Positions 47,906-54,510 of a DNA stretch of 54,510 nt are shown here, piece after piece. The stretch's first letter is position 1. The number at the start of each line of letters is the position of its first letter. A program made the translations under genes and the position numbers. Source of the stretch: Paenibacillus oryzisoli (GTDB lineage Bacteria > Bacillota > Bacilli > Paenibacillales > NBRC-103111); NCBI RefSeq assembly GCF_001653565.1, contig NZ_LYPB01000086.1, forward strand, positions 25,246 to 79,755, in the 5' to 3' direction. The notes beneath the pieces are model-generated. The model saw only the letters and a list, made by a program, of their open reading frames with translations, had not been told where the DNA came from and did no database searches.

Positions 47906-49756
47906 GTGAATATTAGTGGATTAATTCGTAATTTGGTTGGGGAATTGACAGCTGCCGATTCGAAGACGCTCGAATTAAAAGTTGGACAAATTATCAAAGG
48001 TGTCGTGCTTCAGCTTCTGAGTGATCAAGAAGCATTAGTAAATATAGGTGGAACGCAGGTTCGTGCAAAGTTGGAAACTCCGCTCAAACAAGGTGATGTT
48101 ACCATGTTGCAGGTTCAACCGGAATCTAAAGGTGGTCAAATTATTTTGAAGCCGCTGCTTACTTCGGACGTGCAGATTGCGGATGACTCGCTTGGTGAAC
48201 TGTTGAAGGCATTTGAGATTAAGGATACAGCAGGCAATCGTCAAATGCTTCAACAGATACAGCAAGAAGGCATTCCCGTATCCAAGGAAAATGTGAAAGC
48301 ATTTGAGACTGTGATGCGTGAGATGCCGCAGGGTGCGAATAAAGAAGAATGGCTGCAAGCGGCTGTCCTCACAGCGAAAAAAGGGTTGCCGCTTACCCCA
48401 GCGACAGTGGATGCCATCAAGCAAGTGACGACCGGCCCGGCGGCGGGCCAGGTGTTAGAGCAGCTCGAGCAGCAGGCGAACGCGCTGCTTGAGCAAGACC
48501 CGACACACCCTGCGGCGGATACCGCCAAGCAGGTTGTGTCGCTGCTCAAGGAGCTGCGGGCTACCGCCGCAGCTGTAAGGCCTGCGGAGCCGGCTGCGCC
48601 AGCTTCCGCCGTGGACGAGCCTGCGGCCGCGCCGCCGCAGGCAGCGTCATCAGCACCAGCTGCTGCGCAGGCTGGTGGCACTAGCGCGGCTGCGCCGCGT
48701 GGCAGCGAGCCTGCGGCCGCTGCCATTGTAGCCCCGCCCGCCGCACCAGCAGCGGGCGAAGCCCCTCCGGCGCCGCCAGCAGCTGGCGCGGCGACAGTTG
48801 CCGCCTCGGCGAAGCCGGCGGCCGACGCTCACATGGCTCAGGCGCGCAGCGCTGAGCTTGTGAGGCAAGGCGGCGAACCGCTGCAAGCGGGTTCGCCAGT
48901 GCCTGTGCAAGCTCCGCCTGCGAAGCAGGAGGGCGGGCTTGCCCCTACAGTGGCGCGTGGCGAAGCAGCGCCTCCGCAAACGCAAGCTGATCCAGTAGAA
49001 ACAAACTGGATCAGCAAGATGCTCAAAGCCGTTGGCGTTGAGCATGAATCGCATGTTGCCGCCAAGCTGGACGAGCGCGGCAATCCTGTGTCGGTGCGCC
49101 AACAAGCGACGGATAGCTCTTTTTCAATTATAAGCACCAACACTACTGACGATCAACAAGGCGATATCGCGAAACCGGCTACTGAAACCCTGAAAAGTTT
49201 ATTACTTCAATTGACTGCATCTGACGATACGCCTGCGCCACTGAAAGAAGCGGCACAACAAGCAGTTAGTCAAATTACGGGCCAACAGCTTATGCTGACG
49301 AATGACAAGAATGCCATGTTTACACAAATGACGATGTTTGTTCCCTTTCTGGACAATACAGGTCAACAAACAGCAGCTATTCATATTCAATCCCGCAAAG
49401 GGAGTCGTGGGGAAGTAGATGCTAGCAACTGTCGACTCCTGTTTGATCTTCAGATGAGGGTCATGGGAAATACGTTACTCGATGTTCAAGTGGTGAATAA
49501 AATTGTTTCTTTAACAATTCACAATGATCATCCGGCTCTAGTTAGTCTGATGGAGTCATCCAAAGATGAGATTGCCACAGCTATGAATAGTGTGGGGTAT
49601 CAGTTTATTTCCTTAAAATGTTCACCATATCCCAAACCGCTAGAAATTCAAGAAGGTAAGGACGAAGGGGCCAAAATGGGTGCTTTAGATGGTCGAGTAG
49701 ATTTAAGTGAGCTTTATCGTCCTAGGACGTATAAAGGGGTTGATGTTCGCGCATGA
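47906..49756 (+). CDS. ylqG: YlqG-like protein, FliK-type hook-length-control-like
   Basis: A 616-residue protein from GTG 47906 with GAGGTGA upstream. The N-terminal 200 residues are alpha/beta and Gln-rich. Then come about 200 residues of Ala/Pro/Gly low complexity (48430-49010, strongly GC-rich), and a C-terminal domain (from about residue 470, QMTMFVPFLDNTGQQTAAIH, then LLFDLQMRVMGNTLLDVQVV) resembling the FliK C-terminal fold. Position between rnhB and the FlhB-like gene matches B. subtilis ylqG. Function unknown; no flagellar genes are nearby. Confidence 0.7.
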   Translation: MNISGLIRNLVGELTAADSKTLELKVGQIIKGVVLQLLSDQEALVNIGGTQVRAKLETPLKQGDVTMLQVQPESKGGQIILKPLLTSDVQIADDSLGELLKAFEIKDTAGNRQMLQQIQQEGIPVSKENVKAFETVMREMPQGANKEEWLQAAVLTAKKGLPLTPATVDAIKQVTTGPAAGQVLEQLEQQANALLEQDPTHPAADTAKQVVSLLKELRATAAAVRPAEPAAPASAVDEPAAAPPQAASSAPAAAQAGGTSAAAPRGSEPAAAAIVAPPAAPAAGEAPPAPPAAGAATVAASAKPAADAHMAQARSAELVRQGGEPLQAGSPVPVQAPPAKQEGGLAPTVARGEAAPPQTQADPVETNWISKMLKAVGVEHESHVAAKLDERGNPVSVRQQATDSSFSIISTNTTDDQQGDIAKPATETLKSLLLQLTASDDTPAPLKEAAQQAVSQITGQQLMLTNDKNAMFTQMTMFVPFLDNTGQQTAAIHIQSRKGSRGEVDASNCRLLFDLQMRVMGNTLLDVQVVNKIVSLTIHNDHPALVSLMESSKDEIATAMNSVGYQFISLKCSPYPKPLEIQEGKDEGAKMGALDGRVDLSELYRPRTYKGVDVRA

Positions 49757-50070
49757 CCCCCTCCAAGAAATCACCCGAAGAAACACAGATTAATCCGATC
49801 AAGAAGGCAGTCGCGCTTCGCTATTCACCTGAGTCACAGAAAGCTCCGACTCTCATCGCCAAAGGGAAAGGGCATGTAGCTGAAGCCATATTGCAAAAGG
49901 CGAAGGACAGTGGCATACCGATTCAAGAGGATAAATCCTTAGTTGAAGTGCTCTCCAAGCTTGATTTGGATCAAGAAATTCCGCCAGAGCTTTATCAATT
50001 AGTAGCCGAAGTACTAAGTTTTATATATCGATCTGATCAACGGATGAAGCCTTCGCGAGACTTAGAATGA
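49753..50070 (+). CDS. ylqH: FlhB C-terminal-domain-like protein (YlqH)
   Basis: A 105-residue soluble protein equal to the cytoplasmic C-terminal domain of FlhB/YscU export-switch proteins: KKAVALRYSPESQKAPTLIA, then GKGHVAEAILQKAKDSGIPI. The membrane part is absent and so is the NPTH autocleavage motif of true FlhB (the equivalent region begins INPIKKAVAL). ATGA overlap with ylqG means the two are co-translated, an orphan FliK/FlhB-like pair of unknown purpose. Confidence 0.85.
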   Translation: MTPSKKSPEETQINPIKKAVALRYSPESQKAPTLIAKGKGHVAEAILQKAKDSGIPIQEDKSLVEVLSKLDLDQEIPPELYQLVAEVLSFIYRSDQRMKPSRDLE

Positions 50071-50447
50071 TGAACAAATTGCATAAAGATGATCGCAAAT
50101 TGTTGGGAAAACAAGGTGAGGAACTGGCACATACTTTTCTGGTAGAGCAGGAGTACCGAATTGTAGCGCGGAATTGGCGTTGTCGTTCTGGCGAGATTGA
50201 CATCATTGCTGAGAAATCAAATAAGCTCATTTTTATTGAGGTGCGCACTAGACGTCCTTCTAACCGCTTCGGTACTGCCAAAGAATCGGTAGACTACCGC
50301 AAACAAGCGAAGGTTCGCGAAATTGCACAAATTTATATGCATCGCTTCCATAAATACGAGCAATCCATACAATTTGATGTCATTACCATTGAAATGATCG
50401 ACATAAACGCAGAACCGAAGATCGTGCATATACAAGAGGCCTTTTGA
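50067..50447 (+). CDS. yraN: YraN family (UPF0102) endonuclease-like protein
   Basis: A 126-residue protein with a restriction-endonuclease-like fold: GKQGEELAHTFLVEQEYRIV, then GEIDIIAEKSN and IFIEVRTR (Glu, Asp, Glu-x-x). The family is widespread and proposed to act in DNA processing; its role is unresolved. It overlaps ylqH by ATGA and a terminator overlaps its stop. Confidence 0.93.
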   Translation: MMNKLHKDDRKLLGKQGEELAHTFLVEQEYRIVARNWRCRSGEIDIIAEKSNKLIFIEVRTRRPSNRFGTAKESVDYRKQAKVREIAQIYMHRFHKYEQSIQFDVITIEMIDINAEPKIVHIQEAF

Positions 50448-50483
50448 CAGTCAGTAATTCTTATGACCTGTCAAAAGGCTTTT
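50439..50483 (+). terminator. Intrinsic terminator after yraN
   Basis: GCCTTTTGACAG (50439-50450) pairs perfectly with CTGTCAAAAGGC (50468-50479) and four T follow. The stem begins inside the yraN stop region. Confidence 0.85.
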
Positions 50484-50515
50484 CGCATACAAGAGGACAC
50501 AACATCTCAAGCAAC

Positions 50516-52087
50516 TTATATTACAATCTCATCGATGCGTTGGTTTTTATCTAAATTCCGATACTGGATGGCTTCTGCGAGATGAGCGGGAAGAATGCCA
50601 TCACACCCGTCTAAATCCGAGATTGTGAGCGCAAGCCGCAAAATTCGATCATGTGCGCGTGCGCTTAATCCCAATGCGTCAAATGAATTGCGCAGCAGCT
50701 GATCACATTCAGGTGATAATTGACATATGTCCCGCATTAATCTTCCACTCAATTCATTATTATGCTGAATATCTGTACCTGCATAACGTTGCTGCTGACG
50801 CATGTGAGCCTGCAAGACTCTTGCACGCATTTTACCAGATGACAGATTAGAAGTGTTGTCTTTCAGTTGGGCATAGCTAGGTTTAGGGACTTCAACATGG
50901 AGATCAATGCGATCGAGAAGCGGACCCGAAATTTTGGAACGATAATGAACGATCTTAGCGGGGCTGCAGATGCAAGCGTTTGTTTCTGTTTCAGCACCAT
51001 AAAAACCGCAAGGGCAAGGATTCATAGCTGCTGCTAATATAAAATGGGACGGGAATGTGTACACAGCCCTTGCTCTGGCTATCATGACGTAACGATCTTC
51101 AAGGGGCTGCCTCAGTACCTCAAGCGCATTTCGTGTAAACTCCGGGAGCTCGTCTAAGAAGAGAATGCCACGATGAGATAAACTCACTTCACCGGGTTTG
51201 GGGATGGTTCCACCCCCAACAAGTCCAGCAGCTGAGATGGAGTGGTGTGGCGCTCGGAACGATCGTGCACGCATCAGTGTGGAATGGTCTGTCAGCTTGC
51301 CAGAAGCACTGTAAATCTTCGTAACTTCGAGTGCTTCTCGGTCAGTTAGAGGTGGAAGTATAGATGGCAAGCGTTTGATCAACATCGTTTTCCCGGTGCC
51401 GGGTGGACCAAGGAGAAGCAAATTGTGCATCCCTGCGGCAGCGATCATCATGGCACGTTTTACCTGATGCTGCCCATTAACGTCGGCATAATCTTCAACA
51501 TAAGTAGGGAGGGAGTTGACAGAGTTGAAAAACGAATTAGATTCACGATCAGCAGCTTGGTAAATAAATTCGATATGGGAACATTCGTTCCATTTCTTGA
51601 AATCAGATAGGTTCGTAATCACACAAACCTCGACACCTTCTATTAATGCTGCTTCTTGCGCATTCGAAGTGGATAGACAAACTCGCTTAATCCCCATTTT
51701 CTTGGCTGCATGGACCATAGATAGAACACCAGGAATAGGACGAAGCGACCCATCCAGCGCTAGTTCTCCTAGAAATATGGTGGAGGCGTAGTCTTCCACG
51801 TGGACTTGGCCTGTAGTGATGAGAATGCCAACTGCAATGGCAAGGTCGAAAGAGGAACCTTCCTTCCGTAAGTCTGCAGGAGCGAGATTTACCGTAATCC
51901 GGTCCATAGGGAAGGTGAAACCACAATTCTTAATCGATGATCGTACACGTTCAACAGATTCCCGAATCGCTGAGTCAGGCAGCCCAACTAAGTTTATTTG
52001 AGGTAAACCGCTGGAAATATCGACCTCTACTTCAATCGTGCGTCCTTCAATTCCTTGTAAACAAGCACTCATCACTTTACCATACAT
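50516..52087 (-). CDS. comM: ComM/YifB-family Mg-chelatase-like AAA+ ATPase
   Basis: A 523-residue protein, start chosen at the ATG complementary to 52085-52087 with AGAAGGTG upstream, giving MYGKVMSACLQGIEGRTIEV. An N-terminal Lon-like domain is followed by Walker A GPPGTGKTMLIKR, Walker B ILFLDELPEF, a zinc-like Cys cluster (CPCGFYGAETETNACIC) and a C-terminal chelatase domain. ComM helicases extend branch migration during natural transformation in proteobacteria; in Gram-positives the role is less clear. Convergent with yraN. Confidence 0.95.
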   Translation of the reverse strand: MYGKVMSACLQGIEGRTIEVEVDISSGLPQINLVGLPDSAIRESVERVRSSIKNCGFTFPMDRITVNLAPADLRKEGSSFDLAIAVGILITTGQVHVEDYASTIFLGELALDGSLRPIPGVLSMVHAAKKMGIKRVCLSTSNAQEAALIEGVEVCVITNLSDFKKWNECSHIEFIYQAADRESNSFFNSVNSLPTYVEDYADVNGQHQVKRAMMIAAAGMHNLLLLGPPGTGKTMLIKRLPSILPPLTDREALEVTKIYSASGKLTDHSTLMRARSFRAPHHSISAAGLVGGGTIPKPGEVSLSHRGILFLDELPEFTRNALEVLRQPLEDRYVMIARARAVYTFPSHFILAAAMNPCPCGFYGAETETNACICSPAKIVHYRSKISGPLLDRIDLHVEVPKPSYAQLKDNTSNLSSGKMRARVLQAHMRQQQRYAGTDIQHNNELSGRLMRDICQLSPECDQLLRNSFDALGLSARAHDRILRLALTISDLDGCDGILPAHLAEAIQYRNLDKNQRIDEIVI

Positions 52088-52280
52088 AAAAAAACACCTT
52101 CTTTCCATAGAATACACAGTCGCAAGTACTGAGTTTCGAATTGGATAAAAGGTGCTTCCTCATTGATCCGTTTAATTTCTTTTATTATAATCGCAATTGG
52201 TAAAATTACGCAAATACGGGATAGAACTTTCACGGTTTAAAACTGTGTGACATGCACATACTGGAAGATGAGGTGATGAT

Positions 52281-52538
52281 ATGCAGGAGAAACCATATTT
52301 TTGTCCCAATTGCCGTTCAAATCGCGTTAAATTTAATGTAATCACGAGCTATTCGCAGTCCTTTTTGAAAGATGCACTTTCAGGGAGTATTACCGAATTC
52401 CATGACCCAGGCGTCATACCTGAGCCAGAGCCAACGATTCAGTGCTTAATCTGTAATTTCTCAGGCAATGAAATGCGTTTTATTAAACAAGCAGAGCGTG
52501 AACCACGGGTAAATACAACACCAACATCGTTTTTATAA
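52281..52538 (+). CDS. Small zinc-ribbon-like hypothetical protein
   Basis: An 85-residue protein with two Cys pairs (FCPNCRSN and CLICNFSG) about 45 residues apart, a likely single zinc ribbon. A middle linker (GSITEFHDPGVIPEPEP) is acidic and Pro-rich. GATGAGGTGATGAT precedes the ATG. Family not recognised. Confidence 0.65.
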   Translation: MQEKPYFCPNCRSNRVKFNVITSYSQSFLKDALSGSITEFHDPGVIPEPEPTIQCLICNFSGNEMRFIKQAEREPRVNTTPTSFL

Positions 52539-52554
52539 TCGAATTGAAGCAGGA

Positions 52555-52588
52555 CGTATTTTTCAGTCTATGAGAAATACGTTTTTTA
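52555..52588 (+). terminator. Intrinsic terminator, intron insertion context
   Basis: ACGTATTT (52555-52562) pairs with AAATACGT (52575-52582), followed by TTTTTATTT. It ends the zinc-ribbon gene. The group II intron begins within about 10 bases of its T run. Confidence 0.8.
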
Positions 52589-52596
52589 TTTGTGGC

Positions 52597-54510
52597 GTGC
52601 CCAGAGGCACGCATTATCTAGTTGGTGAAAGTCCAACCAAAGGAGGGGCCAAGCCACCTTTGTAGCTAGGATGCTTGCGTATGGCGAAATCTGTGCGTAA
52701 AAGCGCATCGACAAAAGTACCTGTCAGAGACAGGGCGAGCGACATGCCAGGCCGTAACATGAAGTGAATCCTGCCGCATCGTCAAAAAGGCCTCGCAAGA
52801 GGGAAAAGAGGAAGCCGAGTCTCGCGTAAATGGACGAAGGTCACGGAAGCTGTGAAGAACTTGGAACAACAGTGAAGAATCCTCCGGTGTATAGGGATCG
52901 GCATGGTATGAAAGATAGTGCAGTGAACTGGGGATACCCTCCCCTGCACGGAAGTTTTTTTTTTCTAGCCGTAAAAAGACGCTCTATAAGCCTGAAAAGT
53001 GAAGTGAGTTGTCTGCAGGAAGGGAGTCCGAGGGGCTCATAGTACCGAGGAACCGAAGGACAACATAACCTCCGGGAGGGAAGGAGCCCTGCTTTGTTTA
53101 TGCTTTTTAAGGAGGTACGAGTGAGTGAATGCCAATGGGCTAACGACACCTAAAGAAAAAGTTCAACAACTTCAAGAAAAGCTAGGTCATGCAGCCAAGG
53201 AAAACAAGAAACGTAAGTTCCACGCTTTGTACGACAAGGTAAATCGATGGGATGTGCTATGTGAAGCATGGAAAAGAGTGCGTGCTAACAAAGGCGCGGC
53301 TGGTATTGACGCCATTACGCTTGCAGACGTCGAGAGAGAAGGAGAAGTCTCGTTCCTTAGAGACTTGCAGCGAAATTTGCAAGAAGGCACATACCATCCG
53401 GATCCAGTGAGACGACACTACATACCCAAAAAGGATGGTAAACAAAGACCGCTCGGAATTCCGACGGTTCGAGATCGAGTCGTACAAATGGCAACAAAAC
53501 TAATGATGGAACCCATCTTTGAAGCAGATTTTCAAGAAACGTCCTTCGGATTTCGCCCAAAACGGGGTGCCAAAGGAGCGTTAGATCGCATCCGTAAAGC
53601 CTGCAATCGCAAAGGCAATTGGGTAGTCGACGTCGATATCCAAGGCTATTTCGATAACATTAACCAAGAGAAGCTAATGAAACTGGTGCAAATGCGCATC
53701 AATGACAGGCGAATTCTGAAGTTAATTAGGAAGTGGTTACAAGCGGGTGTGATGGAAGAAGGATCGGTAAGACGCGCTGACTTAGGCACCCCGCAAGGTG
53801 GTGTTATCTCGCCTTTACTGGCGAATATCTACTTAAACTACTTTGACCAGATGTGGGAGAAACATAGAAAAGGTGTAGGTGAATTAACCCGTTATGCAGA
53901 CGATATGGTTGTCGTCTGCAAAACCAAGAAAGAAGCAGACCATGCGTACAAGCTCATCTGTACGATTATGGAGCGACTAGAACTCACCTTACATCCAACC
54001 AAAACTCGCGTAGTGGGTCTGTGGACAGGAGAAGAAGGATTCGATTTCCTGGGCATGCACCACCGAAAGACAAAAGCAGAAACATCCCAAGGTGTCGTGT
54101 ATGTTACCACACAACAGTGGTTAACCAAAAAGGCGGAAGAACGCATACGAGATGTGGTCAAAGAAAGACTTGCACCACCAAGTGCACGATCACGATCCTT
54201 TGGCGAACAGGTAGAATGGCTCAATCCTAAAATACAAGGGTGGAGAAATTACTACTACACGAACTACAGCCAGCGGAGATTAGCGAAGTTGGACTGGTAT
54301 ATTCTGCAGAGGTTGACTCGTTGGTACGCTAAGAAAAGACAACGCAGAAATTGGATGGGTTCATTTCAAGAAGTAAAGCATATTGCCAAACAAATTGGAC
54401 TCAAAACGTTATTGTAAACTCCGCATGCGCATGAATGACGAACATCGGAAAGCCGTATGAGGGAAAACCTCACGTCAGACTGTCTAACAATTTTTAAACG
54501 AGGCATGAAA
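52597..54510 (+). mobile_element. Group II intron (5' end to window edge)
   Basis: The 5' end lies at about 52592-52597 (GTGCCC, close to the GUGYG intron start) directly after the terminator T run. The first stem is GCGTGCC/GGCACGC. GGTGAAAGTCC near 52624 and the long structured leader before the ORF are typical of domain I. The maturase gene lies in domain IV. After it, AAAGCCGTATGAGGGAAAACCTC (split here: AAAGCCGTATGAGG, GAAAACCTC) is the 5' strand and tetraloop of domain V with AGC triad. Its 3' strand should read ACGTACGG but here is ACGTCAGAC, so pairing fails after about 54475. The intron is probably truncated or rearranged at its 3' end. Confidence 0.8.
53125..54417 (+). CDS. ltrA: Group II intron reverse transcriptase/maturase
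   Basis: A 430-residue intron-encoded protein. GTG 53125 has AAGGAGGT 8 bases upstream. Reverse transcriptase blocks: KDGKQRPLGIPTVRDRVVQ, ETSFGFRPKRGAKGAL, VVDVDIQGYFDNI, GTPQGGVISPLLANI and the catalytic RYADDMVV (YADD at 257-260). The maturase X domain (FGEQVEWLNPKIQGWRNYY) follows. There is no HNH endonuclease domain, so mobility would use nicked or replicating DNA. It splices the intron and copies it into new sites. Confidence 0.93.
   Translation: MNANGLTTPKEKVQQLQEKLGHAAKENKKRKFHALYDKVNRWDVLCEAWKRVRANKGAAGIDAITLADVEREGEVSFLRDLQRNLQEGTYHPDPVRRHYIPKKDGKQRPLGIPTVRDRVVQMATKLMMEPIFEADFQETSFGFRPKRGAKGALDRIRKACNRKGNWVVDVDIQGYFDNINQEKLMKLVQMRINDRRILKLIRKWLQAGVMEEGSVRRADLGTPQGGVISPLLANIYLNYFDQMWEKHRKGVGELTRYADDMVVVCKTKKEADHAYKLICTIMERLELTLHPTKTRVVGLWTGEEGFDFLGMHHRKTKAETSQGVVYVTTQQWLTKKAEERIRDVVKERLAPPSARSRSFGEQVEWLNPKIQGWRNYYYTNYSQRRLAKLDWYILQRLTRWYAKKRQRRNWMGSFQEVKHIAKQIGLKTLL

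Noticed and set aside
48250..49143. Long Ala/Ser- and Arg-rich minus-strand frames across ylqG
   Set aside because: Shadows of the GC-rich Ala/Pro linker.

Overview
The window looks like a chromosomal segment of an endospore-forming member of the Paenibacillaceae (Paenibacillus or a close relative). The basis is the Bacillus-type gene order rsmD-coaD-ylbJ-ylbL-yceD-rpmF-fapR-plsX-fabHDG-acpP-fabF-rnc-smc-ftsY-ylxM-ffh-rpsP-khpA-rimM-trmD-rplS-lepB-rbgA-rnhB-ylqG-ylqH-yraN-comM. The sporulation genes (SpoVIF-like, YlbJ, Sda-like, spore-appendage and collagen-like proteins), strong AGGAGG ribosome binding sites and moderate GC agree. No rRNA or tRNA gene was seen.

Left part (1-25 kb) is accessory. 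0.4-3.6 kb is a spore-surface block: a SpoVIF-like gene, a GXT collagen-like glycoprotein-type gene, a basic/Pro-rich protein with an Ena-like core, and two convergent genes that look like Ena1A/Ena1B endospore-appendage subunits. 4-5.6 kb holds small unknown genes, a cREC-type receiver-like protein and decayed ORFs. 5.7-8.8 kb is a DNA-damage block: two LexA-type boxes, a Y-family polymerase flanked by two apparently paralogous small genes with ATGA overlaps, then an SRAP/HMCES-type gene. 8.8-14.6 kb carries a metallophosphoesterase, a CobW/zinc-chaperone-like GTPase beside a Fur-family regulator, a polysaccharide deacetylase lipoprotein, an acetyltransferase and small proteins. 14.7-18.3 kb has two copper-amine-oxidase-N-domain surface proteins, one split from its signal peptide by a run of nine G, and a putative exported toxin-like protein with an LQRSIGNQ motif. 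18.4-25 kb is a low-density, decaying region with phage-terminase remnants, a duplicated C-terminal surface module (FN3 and Kelch proteins) and an unlisted sda-like gene.

The middle and right part (25-52.5 kb) is an intact housekeeping block. A structured RNA precedes rsmD. FapR and a FapR-box-like site head the phospholipid/fatty-acid operon, so malonyl-CoA sensing probably sets expression of plsX-fabH-fabD-fabG-acpP. Next come RNase III, SMC and the SRP genes (ftsY, ylxM, ffh), then the ribosome/tRNA-modification group (rpsP, khpA, rimM, trmD, rplS), lepB, rbgA, rnhB and the orphan FliK/FlhB-like pair ylqG-ylqH. yraN and comM close the block.

The right edge (52.6-54.5 kb) is a group II intron with an endonuclease-less reverse transcriptase/maturase. 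It sits immediately downstream of an intrinsic terminator, and its domain V appears to break off just before the window ends.

Several accessory genes are frameshifted or carry in-frame stops, while the housekeeping genes are intact. The most interesting items are the Ena/collagen spore-fibre locus, the SOS polymerase cassette with flanking paralogues, the possibly phase-variable poly-G gene, the toxin-like LQRSIGNQ protein, and several structured RNAs. All family assignments are from reading the translations; no database search was run.
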